Assembly: GCA_950295325.1 (NCBI GenBank)
Contig: OX485803.1
Location: forward strand, 53,893,554 to 53,957,553
Source of the DNA: Polytrichum commune
Taxonomy: Eukaryota > Streptophyta > Polytrichopsida > Polytrichales > Polytrichaceae
Direction of reading: 5' to 3'
DNA length: 64,000 nt
Position numbers and translations under genes: made by a program. Below the pieces are notes generated by a model. That model made no database searches. It worked only from the letters and a program-made list of their open reading frames with translations, and had not been told where the DNA came from. Below are positions 23,700-34,528 of the stretch, one piece after another (position 1 is the stretch's first letter; each line of letters opens with the position of its first letter).

Positions 23700-24345
23700 T
23701 GGGTCACTATGAAATTAAACCCCCCTACATACACTGGGGGGTGCACCTTACATTAAAAACCAAGAACCACGTGCATTCGCAACATACTCTAAAAACCCCC
23801 TACATACATATATTTTTCTAAAAACAAGCAATACACGTACAACTTCAATGATAAATATACAAGTGACAATATGTATAGATAAAAATTTACATTCGTATAT
23901 AGTCATTAACATAAATATACAATTATACTTTTTGAATAACAATCAACCCCTATCATAAGCATAATTACCCGCATCAACCATCCACATCCCCTTTGATCAG
24001 CTTCCACTAAGAAGCACAACATGTTCCTCTTGCAATCCTAAGCAACTAGTGGCATCGTTCTCAACTCAACGACCCCTTCCAAAACCCTAAAGCTACCTTC
24101 CATGTATATGGATGGATGAGATAAGGAAATGAGAAACTATTCATTCTAGTTTCATCCAAAAAAATTATCCCATAAAGTCTAGTGACGCTACCATACAAGT
24201 ACAAATGTTGTATATTTTTCTAGAGGTCCTACAAACATGTAGATAACTATGAGTTATAATGTGTGTAGCATATATATATAGTATGGCAAAGTTCAAATCA
24301 TTGCCCCTTTGGTGCACTCACGCAAACTCATACGCGTGGAATGTA
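23700..24345 (+). repeat. Long dispersed repeat R2, copy B (internally deleted)
   Basis: Collinear with the two conserved blocks of 2700-4980 but lacking the middle. Shared landmarks are ACAAGTGACAATATGTA near 23,860, ATCAACCCCTATCATA near 23,942, CTAGTGACGCTACCATAC near 24,180 and ATGGCAAAGTTCAAA near 24,282. Confidence 0.6.
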
Positions 24346-24372
24346 AGGTGCACCTCCGGGGCTATATATGAG

Positions 24373-24631
24373 ATGGCCTTATCAACTAAAATGAGCCAAT
24401 TGGGCCATTATGAGACAATCCGTACCGTCACAATTGATGAGATCTTCCATATTATAATTGATTATTTGCATGGTTTTATAAACACGTGTGGGTGTATTGG
24501 AATGGTTGAGTTGTATTTTAAGAACCCTCAACAGGTATTCTCTTGTACCAACTAGCAATCATTACGTTCCCATCACGTTCCCTACATTAAATTGAGTGGA
24601 CCAATTGGCTCATTTTAGTTGATAAGGCCAT
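24373..24631. mobile_element. 259-bp MITE with 34-bp terminal inverted repeats
   Basis: ATGGCCTTATCAACTAAAAT at the left end is mirrored by the right end over about 34 bp with few mismatches. TGAG occurs directly outside both ends (24,369-24,372 and 24,632-24,635), a plausible 3-4 bp target duplication. It contains no transposase and the superfamily is not assigned. Confidence 0.75.
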
Positions 24632-25309
24632 TGAGAGGTTTGTCGAGAATAACAAATGTATACGTGCTAACAACATCCTAGAAAATGGGCTCATGTATTT
24701 ATATTAAGCTTTTAAATTTGTTGTTATAAATGCCTCCACTAAGTATACAAAATATAAATCATGAATTACATAGGCCATTATTACATGTAAAATCTACTTT
24801 CACTATCCAACGAGGAAGTCATTGAAATTTTTTTTCATCCATAACATGTAACTCATTGATTTGCATCAAACAAACAAAGACAAGAGCATAATAACTTAGT
24901 CTTAATATGTAGAGAAAAACTCAAGGGAGCCCATGAGAGGATAAGAGCCTCATGGATAAAAACCTAGAACCCAAATGCAAACCCTAACAATAATGAGCAG
25001 GGTAGACATTGAGGAATATGAACATACGACAACAATCAATGAAAACATGTATTGAATGAAACTTACACATCTATATCAAATGTTTCTCTAAACCTCAGGG
25101 CCCCCTTTTGTACATCTACCTTTACTTCAAAAAAATCATTCGCCTTTTGAATGTACACACTACAGAAGAAGAAAAATTACCTTTTCCCTTATGTATGGTA
25201 TGCACACCGACACCTCAAATTATACCCCTTTTTAAACTCACATTAGTTTGTACGTGGTACGAAAAGTCCACCCACTGAGCAGTTGACCTACACTGGCTCA
25301 CTTTGAGTA

Positions 25310-25622
25310 AGGTAGAGGGGCCCTTTCCCGCTCGGGTCCTTAAACCACTCACTAGACCTATCCAAACAAGAGGTACATTATAGCTTCCAACCTCAAATTT
25401 CTATGTAATCATGGTGTACATTTTTGGGGTGAGTGGTTTTGGGTACCCCTATGAGTTCTCCTTCCAAAATTCATAACTAATTCAATATTAATCCAAAATT
25501 AATTATTCCAATTGGTCCAATTTCCAATGTACTTTGCACATCTTCCAAGATTGATTCCCCCTTAATAACTCCCCAATGAACATGCCAATCTGAAATTCGA
25601 GCGGGAAAGGGCCCCTCTACCT
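25310..25622. mobile_element. 313-bp MITE with perfect 25-bp terminal inverted repeats
   Basis: AGGTAGAGGGGCCCTTTCCC at 25,310 recurs exactly inverted at the right end, with identity over 25 bp. TA lies directly on both sides (25,308-25,309 and 25,623-25,624), as expected of Tc1/mariner (Stowaway-like) insertion. The perfect termini suggest a fairly recent insertion. Confidence 0.8.
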
Positions 25623-27058
25623 TAGCTTTATGAGTACACTTATGCATTCATGCGGCTCTTCTCACCATAGCCCCCCCTAACTCACCTTGTGGCTCTCAGT
25701 TATCACCCTGGCATGCTTCTTGCCAAGGCAGACAACCACTGTAAAGAGTTTGTAGTCCACAATAAACTTGGCCAAAGAAAGAGTTATTTGACCGTGGACA
25801 TTGAACCTCTCAAATTCAACGATGAATCTAGGCAGGGGAAGGATATCAGAAAGAATAACGCCAGCACAAATCTCATCTTATTACAAGGCCCAATGGGCTT
25901 GTAATGTGATAGACAACTAAGATTTAAACATATCATCTAAAGATTTCAAATACATAATGAAAGTGTTGATAGTAGACACATTGGCATAAATGTATAGAAA
26001 TGTACAAAACCACCATCTTTTGCAACACTTTTTTAAAATCACTATTCTCTCCAGCTTTATTCTCTCCAGCTTTATGTCCAACAAAATTTATATGCTTTAT
26101 TCAATTATTGATGTCATAGAACTGAGACTGCCCACAAATGTTTCGTGCGAAACTAAAGACACTAATTAGTATTCAATCTAAACTGGATTCATAAGAGTTC
26201 ATTCACCTTCAAGTACTATTTTTATCAATCCTCCTCAAGTCACCCATATCTTATTTCTCAACAAGAGAGTCATAATCCTTGATATAATTCTTATTCAGAT
26301 TTTTCACAACCCATGCTTGGCCATCAATGGGGAGTTGGCTTTTATTTTTGAAGTCCATACCCATACAAGCTGGAGGATTAACAAGAACGATGGGAATGGG
26401 TTCTATAGCATTCATACCTATGTTTGTGCTTCAAGGTTGTCATGTGTAAGTTCCGTCCTTCTAGGAGAAATCTATAATTTGCAATAAATTCCACTTCCAC
26501 TTCAATAAATTTTGAGAAATAATTTCCCATACATTTTCCATTATGAATTCCTATCCTGGTTAACCGTGTATTCCTTAACACACTTTCAGAAGATATTCTT
26601 TACCTTACCTGTGGCACTATGAACTTATGAGTGTATCATGTCAAGACCCTCAGAAACTGGACTGTAAATGACCACCAGAGCTATCAGGCACAGAAAATCC
26701 ATTGCCAGCATTTCCAACATTTGTTTAAATTGCCATAACTTAAATTACACAATGCCCTTAGTTGAGAACCAAACCACTTAAAAGAAATTAGTGACTGAAA
26801 AATGAACCAGTTTGCAGCTGTCCTGTGAACATCCTTTGCACACAATCCACATCAAAATCTAACTTATTGACGAGCGGTAGAGGATAAGAATATAATAGGA
26901 ATTACATCCTACAACAAAAATCAAACCATAAATTGCACTTCATGACTATAACTCGCATTCGTGTCTGCAATGCTTGTGCAAAAACGCTTGTACGACCTCA
27001 AGTAGAGATCATCACAAGAGGAGGATGCAAGTTGTTCCAGATGACCATGCTGAAGATC
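25623..27058. other. Intergenic, 3' of the PLP homeostasis gene
   Basis: A 71-residue plus ORF at 25,689-25,904 is not recognised. The rest is AT-rich anonymous sequence that may include the 3' UTR of the minus-strand gene ending at 27,059. No repeats beyond a short CTCCAGCTTTATT doublet near 26,050. Confidence 0.4.
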
Positions 27059-30000
27059 CTACTTCTTGGCCGGGTACTCTCGTGCACCAAAAATTGTGGA
27101 TCCGACTCTCACATTTGTGCTTCCCATTTCAATCTGCATTGTTTACAGTAGCATCATTATAAAGACATATATTAGACCTCCTTATGACATGTCAGTATAA
27201 CCATTCAGGAATTTTTTTGAAGTTCTCATAGGTGATAAGCAGGTTCGGCACAAATCAATTCAAGTTTTAAGCAAAGTGTCACGTGTCAAGTGTCAGAACC
27301 TCTAGAAAGATCCAGGTGTCACCTCAAAAGATAGCATTTCAGCACCAAAGTGCCAGTTCTTATCACCTGTGGTTACTGTATTTTGCAGTCATCAGGTGGT
27401 GCACAGTTCAAGATACTTACAGCAAGTTCAAAGTCACCAGACATGCCCATTGAAAGTTCACATTCTTCAACTGGAATGTCGAGCTCTTTACAAACCTGCT
27501 CCCTACAACTTGCTAGCGTCTGCGTGAGTCAACATTGAGCAAAATACTTCAGGGCATCTGAAACAGTTTAAAAAGTACAAAAAACTGAGAAAAAACATTA
27601 GTTCCTTCCCTATGGAGGCCTCTACATTTTCCCTGTAAATACTTGCAGCATTGCCAGTACAAAGCAGAAATTAAATTGTTGGCAGCATTGAGAAAATATC
27701 ATATAAGGTAAGCAGACCTACTTTGGTTCCTCATCTTAAACGGACACCTATATTTGAGTGATGTATGGCTGGGTGTGGATCTAACAACGGAAACCAAAAA
27801 GACATGTGTTGAAAAAAGATTGGACTATGTGCTCAATATTTGTTAACCATTTTAGGCACAATAGTCAGCATAATCAGTAGGACCTATATGATCATTTAAT
27901 AACTAAGAGAATCTTCACTTTGACAATGAATAGGATATTCATATGAGTTCCAAAAATTATGAGGAAAAATGGCTACAGTCACGAATTGGATTAGCTAATC
28001 ATTTCACACTAATTGTGTGTTTCATATCCTACACGAAGTGGGTGCAGAGAGAAACCTGTCCATCTAAGACCCACTTACCTTATGGCAACAAGGTGCCAAG
28101 ACAAGATTATGCACATGTGTCAAAATAGAGATGACTGGACAAAGTAGCCCACAATTGAACGCATACCGAGTGTAAGTACCTTGAAATTTGTTGGAGTTGA
28201 TGTATAGTCGAGCATGCCGATTGTCATGAATCCTGAGAACCTCAAATTGGGGCACTCTTGCTTCACATGCTTCGCAAGCTCCAAACACTCTGATGGCTCC
28301 ACTCCTGATTTGGCTGTTTCACAAGCAACCAGGACACAATAAGTACCAATATAGTTCTGCTGAAGTACAATTTACTCCTTTACGAAGAATATGCAAACAA
28401 CATATTTTCAGCCTGTCAACTTGTTTATACATAAAAGAACAATTTAAAGCAAAGATCACAGTAATACCAAAAAAGAGGCAGTTGAAGCATGTGGTGCTTA
28501 CACTCCTCTCCACTAGTGTTCACTTGCACCAATACTTTCAACGGCGGCCTTCCTAGCACACTTATTGCTTTATCTAAGTTATTTGCAACCTGCATAGCAC
28601 ATATCAGATTGGCTTATATCAAAGCATTGAGATCCCAGTAAAATTCTCAAAAAAGATGTGGTCATTTTCAAAGTATTTAGATCCAAAACAGAACAATAGG
28701 GATGGATTTTTGCACCCACAGGATCATTAGCAATCTATTAACAGCATAAATTCATGATTAAAAGTGGAACAAGATATAATTGTGGAAGGTAAGTGAAGAA
28801 TCAATTTACAAGTATTCCAGTTCCTACTGAGGACTCGGCCAACCATACACACCTTTGGGCTGTCAACACCTTCCACCATATAGAGATTGGGCACACCAGC
28901 TGATATTTAGGCACATAAATGTCAGCCCCACAAGTGCAAATCAGCAACCTGAGTCAGAACCACTCTCAAATTTGTTCTCTGGAGTTTTGTTGCTATATTT
29001 GGTTCCCCCATGGCTTGCCCTTGGGGTTTAGAGATAGGTGCCAGCTGGCTTGTTTGAGCCCATTCAAATAGTTCGCCTTCAAAAGGAGGCAGTAGTCTTC
29101 AGGGGCCTTCTAATTCTCATGATGCCCATTTCGGGATTACATAAAGACTTAGACGAACTCGAAAATGAATCAACACCATAATCCACACCGGTGGCAACAT
29201 CGGAGTCGTCTTTCTTTCTTTCTTTCTTTCTTTCTTTTCTATTTGGTAGAAAACATAGCAATGCTGTAAAATTCTCTAGTGCTATCCTAGAAGAACAAGA
29301 AGCACAAAAGAAGCAAGTAGAATGACATTCTCAAAGATCACCCACAGCTTGTTAGAATGAGTGAAGGCACTTACTAACTAGAGCCTTGGCCTTGTTGCTT
29401 TGAAGATGACCTATAAAGTGCCACTTAATGTCCTCAGGAAGCTAAGTAATCCATGCACAAAATAGTCCACAAAATTCTACGATTTAGTCCTCACTTACCA
29501 CACAACAACATACATAACTCAATAGGAACTTCAGATTATCCTAAAGTAATGTGAATCAAGCATAAAGCTCATGTGAGAAATACCGACGTTAGTAAAAAAT
29601 AAAATCCTCAGTAGATACAGCAAATGTGTTCAGTCGAGTGAAAAAAAGTCAGTAGACAATGGACGTGAATATTCAAAGTGAGGCGTCAAAGCCTGACCAA
29701 CGGGAAGAACTGCGGGGAAGATGCATGACTACAAAAAGATGACTTTCTGAGAGAAAGTCTGAAATTAGGTTGGAGTAATCCAGGCAGGCTATGCAAGCAA
29801 CTATGTAAAATGAACTTCCAATTCGGCATCACTTGGGATGCCTTGTAGTATTCTTACTCATTTAGTGCGGAATTGAGAGATCCAGAATTACCTGCGGTGC
29901 CTTATCAATCAGCTCTTGGACATAATTTTCTCCAAAGTGGCGATGCCCGGCATCATAAACCTCCTGGACCACTGTCACCGGTTTTGTCTTGCTCACTGCC

Positions 30001-30461
30001 ACCACTCGCACCTGCAGCTGGAACCCCACCCTACTCAGTCTTACTTCAAACGGATGCATCCACCATAATTCTATTCCAGTTTCTACATTATTTCAAATTC
30101 AGAGTAGAAAAGTGACAGAGAGACAGAGAGGGGGATGACTCCAATGTTACCACCAGAGTGAATTATGGTGTTGCTTCATATTTAAGTTAGTCTAATTTTA
30201 CATATAATTCCAAAACGGAATTGAATTCAAAGTTGTATAGCAGCCTGTATGTACATGCTGAAAAAGGTCTAGATTCCACAGATTCGTGTAATTCTCTACA
30301 CTACCTTATTAAGAAAACCAAGAACATGCAAATTAGGGTTCAGTAGAAATTTATGGAACCACCTGGGAGACGGGACGATTAGCACGTTCGCTGGCCTGCT
30401 GCACACGCTGCATAACATTACGAAGAGCAGTGACTGCGGCGCTCTCCGCCGCTCTCGCCAT
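27059..30461 (-). CDS. Pyridoxal phosphate homeostasis protein (PLPBP/PROSC, YggS family), 8 exons
   Basis: PLP-binding protein of the alanine-racemase N-terminal TIM-barrel fold. It has no known catalysis and buffers vitamin B6 phosphate in cells. Exons read downward: 30,461-30,363; 30,011-29,892; 29,441-29,375; 28,899-28,853; 28,589-28,502; 28,313-28,180; 27,519-27,421; 27,133-27,059. Every junction is GT-AG and phases match exactly, giving 242 residues (plant homologs about 240-250). Motifs: [12 protein letters not shown] with the PLP Lys at residue 41, [66 protein letters not shown] and the C-terminal [11 protein letters not shown] signature. The start [17 protein letters not shown] matches the usual N-terminal helix, with no obvious transit peptide. 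An intronic TTTC microsatellite lies near 29,208. The gene looks intact and functional. Confidence 0.96.
29206..29237 (+). repeat. TTTC microsatellite in an intron
   Basis: About seven tandem TTTC units inside intron 3 of the PLP homeostasis gene. Confidence 0.9.
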
Positions 30462-31479
30462 TACGTCAATTGTGGAAGACTCTCTATATATCTCTTGTAT
30501 GAACAAAAACACTTTGCAGAAAAAAGGGGCTCAAATTTCCTTGCAGTGGATTCGACTGTCAATGCACCTGTTAATCTCCCTCCTCTACCTTCACTGCTGC
30601 ACAATTCCACAATTCCACTAGTCTCAATTACCGCCTCCACCGAGTAACCTTTCAGGGCGCTACTCAGGATCAAAGGCAATCCCTTCACAAGTCTACCACT
30701 GGAAAAGAAAGACACAGAAATCGCGTGTGCTTTGACTGTCAATAGACCTTATTGTCAGGTTTCCAAAATCCTAATCAATCTGGATGTGATCTTTCCAGTC
30801 TTTCGCTTGTGCATCTCTTTTCTTTTAATTAAATTGTTAAGGGAATTTGAACTCGACACACAGATGCACACAACCACAATGCACTCTGACTGTCCAATGC
30901 ACCCAAATGTCCAGTTGAAACCAAACCTAACCTATCTCGGGATCTCCCCGGTCCTTCAATCCTATGTCTCTTTTACCTTTCTGATCAAATCAATTAAGTG
31001 GAAAAGTAGTACAGACTACTAGGTACAAAGATCCAAACACACACAACCCAAGGGTTTGGTTCCAATTTGTAGCAAACCTAAGCTATGTTGTTGTGATTTT
31101 CCAGAGCAGTGCCTCACTGCACGCTACTCAGCCGGAAAAATGTTTCAAGAGAAAGAATTGACAGAAGTAGGCACCGTGCGCTGCGATTGGGAATGCACTC
31201 GAGGGTCCGGTTTGTAACAAACCTGAGGGAATTTGGGTGTGATCTCTTCCCAGTCTGCCAAGTGTGCTTGAGCCTGCCTGTAGTTGGAGTGGAATTGGTT
31301 GGATACTGTGTGGCTTCCTCGAGAATTGCAAAACGGGTGGTGAGGATGCGGCGAAGGTGGCAGCTTCAGCTTTCGGAGACGGAGAAGCTTACAGAGTGGC
31401 CCCTTTCACACTAACTTAAGGAATGTAAGGTAGATGGGTCTTAAATGGTTACATTTTCCACTAGCCCACTTTCCCTAGG

Positions 31480-31960
31480 TTATGAAACATGCAATTAGTG
31501 TGAGATGATTAGCAAATCCAAATCGCGCCTGTAGTCATTTGCCTCATAATTTTTGGAGCTCGTATGGATGTTTTATTCATTATCAAAGTGAAGAACCCAT
31601 GCTCATTAAGTGGTCATACAAGTCTCCCTAATTATTCTCAGGAGCATGTAGTTCAATTTCTTTTAAACACATGTTTTTTTGGTGTCCTTTTTTAGTTCCA
31701 CACCTAACCACAAACCACTCACATCTAAGTGTACAATTAAGATCAGCATCCAAATGAGGTATGTTTACCCTTAACACTTTTGGGTCTACACTCACTTCTT
31801 CTAGGATAGTAAACAAGCAATTAATGTGAGATGATTTTAATAATGTTATCAAAACAATCCTTGTTCCTCATGGTTTTTGGAGCTCACATTAGAATCTTAT
31901 TCATTATCGATGTGAAGATTTTCTACCACCTTAGATTACCATAGAGATCTCTCTTAACTA
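31480..31960 (+). repeat. Local tandem duplication, diverged
   Basis: 31,480-31,625 (GCAATTAGTGTGAGATGATT, TTTTTGGAGCTC, TTATTCATTATC, GTGAAGA) is repeated in order at 31,815-31,960 with numerous substitutions. Confidence 0.7.
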
Positions 31961-32240
31961 TGTTGATAATTAAACCTAGAAAAGTAAACAAATTTTGAGC
32001 ACATTGTCCATGGATCTTGGTCTTTTTCTTTTTTTTCTTTTTACTTGGTAGTTAAGTTAACAACATTCTGCTTTGTTAATACTTTCAAACATTAGGGGAA
32101 ATTTTTTTGACAATCATGTCTAGTGGAAAAGCTAGTTTATGCTTTATTTTGGTTGGTGCAAGGATTTCAAAGTTCTTTTGGCCCTCTATTCACATTTGTC
32201 CTATATGCCCTGTGTATAATTGAATGTTTGTAATTACGAT

Positions 32241-32350
32241 AGCATCTATACCATAACATAATAGTCTGAATGTGGGAAATATTCCATGGAATATTGTCAA
32301 TCCCACATAACACTCTTGTGGATCTGAATAATGTTATGGTATAGAAGCTA
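32241..32350. other. 110-bp fold-back hairpin
   Basis: Outer arms of about 20 nt (AGCATCTATACCATAACAT and, inverted, its near copy ending at 32,350) enclose inner pairing GTGGGA/TCCCAC and the palindrome AATATTCCATGGAATATT. It could be a minute MITE or a hairpin RNA source. No target duplication is clear. Confidence 0.5.
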
Positions 32351-33596
32351 ACGGCCCAACTTTTTAATTAGTGGGAGGATGTCAATGATACTCCAGTTCA
32401 CTTCTTCGTCTCCTTTCCAATACACTAACATGTCATAAATATAGGATTGCATCCTATGTCTGAAATGTTGTGTCTTCTTTCCCAAAAGCACCTACAGGTA
32501 ACCTACATAGTTGTACATCCGAGTAGGCAGTGACCCACACTTAACAAGTATTTAAAATACAACTAGGTTGCAATAGCCTGGCCCAACAAAATTCCTTGTT
32601 AGGTAAGTTCCGACAAGGAAATTCAAATGTTCATCTAATTTGATGATATCCAAATATTTCATACCTATCCGAGGGTCCCACATAATAGCTTAGGCCTCCT
32701 AAGTAATGTTATGTAGCAAATTTGATACAAGGGCACATAATCACCACATTCGGCATAAAACTCAATTTATGACAAATTTCCAAAGTGCAAAAAATGCAAC
32801 TTCCTTAAATCATGCAATAGGCAAAATGTGGGCAATCGCATACATTGGTGAATGCTACAGGATCATATACAAGGGTGCAAGATTGCCAATCATAATTGTT
32901 TGTATGTTGTAACCCTCTACAAGCAAATATTGTAAAATTCCCACCATAGACATCACTTGGTGTGGGACCATGTAACTTATGACCAATCTACATAACCTTG
33001 CCAAGATCTTAGAAATGCTTAGCTTTCACTGCATGAATGCTCCATTGCTCAAGACTTTCATCGGATTGGTTTCATAACACCTACCAAGGGGGTGATAGTA
33101 AAAACATGCCCCCATTGGTTGGATGCGGAATCATCCCTATTTAAGATCACTTGAAAAATTTGGGTCTCTAATCACGATTTAGGGGTTATTTGTTTTAAAA
33201 TAGCAATTCCCGAGCTCTATAATGCAATTCAATGTTTCCCCCTCCCTCTCCCTTGACTTGCCCTCCCCCATCAGTAGGTGTTGTGAACATCCACCCAATT
33301 TCATTCCTCTTCTCAATTATTCTTTGATATGGTACCAATCTCCACGAGATAAAGAACAAAAGCTCATATTTAAGACATGCCTAGTAGCACACAACTATAA
33401 TGGAGCCCACAAAGATGGTACCACCTTACCATCCTTGTGACCACTTATGCTATGGACTCAACACAGGTCAAAGAGCTTGCCCTAGAGTTCCAAGTGCCAA
33501 CACATCTTTGTATGTGAGTTACACTAGTTTGGACTCATTGCACACTTGCATATGAATTAATGTCTCATGCCATCCCAGCACCGTTCGCTCAACATG

Positions 33597-34195
33597 CCAC
33601 TATCAATAGCCGGTCATTCTGAAACTTCGGAACAGAAACTACATTGGCACCCATTTGTAGCATATTGTATTGTATTATAGATATGCACTTGATATCAACC
33701 GTCCCAAATGATAGCAAAATAAGGCCCTATAAATGCAGGCCAAAACTTCCAAAGGTGAAAAACCTTAGGTTTGATTGCTTGCCACAGATGTGCAGGCATG
33801 CTTAGATGCATACCTTGAGAACACTACATGGGACTTCTACCACATTCTCAAATGTTCTAGGGGAAATATCTGTGAGTTAGGGGTTTAGGGTTTAGGGTTA
33901 TAACTGACCGTTTTGAAACTTTGAAACGACAACCGCGTCAACGCCCACCTGTAACGTATTGTATTAAAGATATGCACTTGATATCACCCGTCTCGAATGG
34001 TAGACACACAAGGCCCTATGTTCCAGATCCTCCAGAGTGTTCAGGAATAGGAAGAGGCAGGCCAAAACTTCCAGAAGGTTAAGCCTTGGGTTTGATAACT
34101 TGCCGCAGATATGTAAGAAATGCTGAGAAGCATATCTAGAACACACTCTGGGACATCTACCACATTCTCAAATTCTCTAGGGATTATATATTCTG
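33597..34195 (+). repeat. Tandem duplication of about 300 bp with telomere-like junction
   Basis: 33,597-33,877 and 33,905-34,195 align throughout (CCCA-TGTA-C-TATTGTATT, GATATGCACTTGATATCA, AGGCCAAAACTTCCA, CTACCACATTCTCAAAT). Between them lies GGTTTAGGGTTTAGGGTT-type sequence, two to three plant telomere units. The pair sits just 3' of the gene ending at 34,529. Confidence 0.8.
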
Positions 34196-34528
34196 AGGAA
34201 CATACCTACTCCCTGTACAGACTGCAGGCTTACAAGCTCACCACAATCTGATTCAAGATTTGTGAAGTTGAACTATGTGAGACATCTGTCTGCATTTCAT
34301 TTACTCTAAATACTAGGGGGACGGTGGTCGTTCCTGATAATCTGAACGTGACTCGATTTCCACAGGGGAAGGTGATTTGATCTGAGAATCCATGATGATG
34401 AACAAGATGAGTCCAGTTCCGACTTTAAATATAGAAGCATGAAGACCTGGAACCAATAGCTCAGGTACTGTCTGATTATCTTGTTCGGCCACACTCAAAG
34501 GGGGAGGGCATGTGTGTGTCAGTTGTTG

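Larger units (their letters stand above)
30462..34528. other. Intergenic between two minus-strand genes
   Basis: No complete gene. The upstream flank of the PLP gene has weak internal repetition (GACTGTCAATGCACC-like pieces near 30,556, 30,735 and 30,887; GGTGTGATCT-TTCCCAGTCT pieces near 30,785 and 31,235). A 101-residue plus ORF at 31,109-31,414 has no recognisable domain. Local duplications at 31,480-31,960 and 33,597-34,195 are listed separately. Confidence 0.5.
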
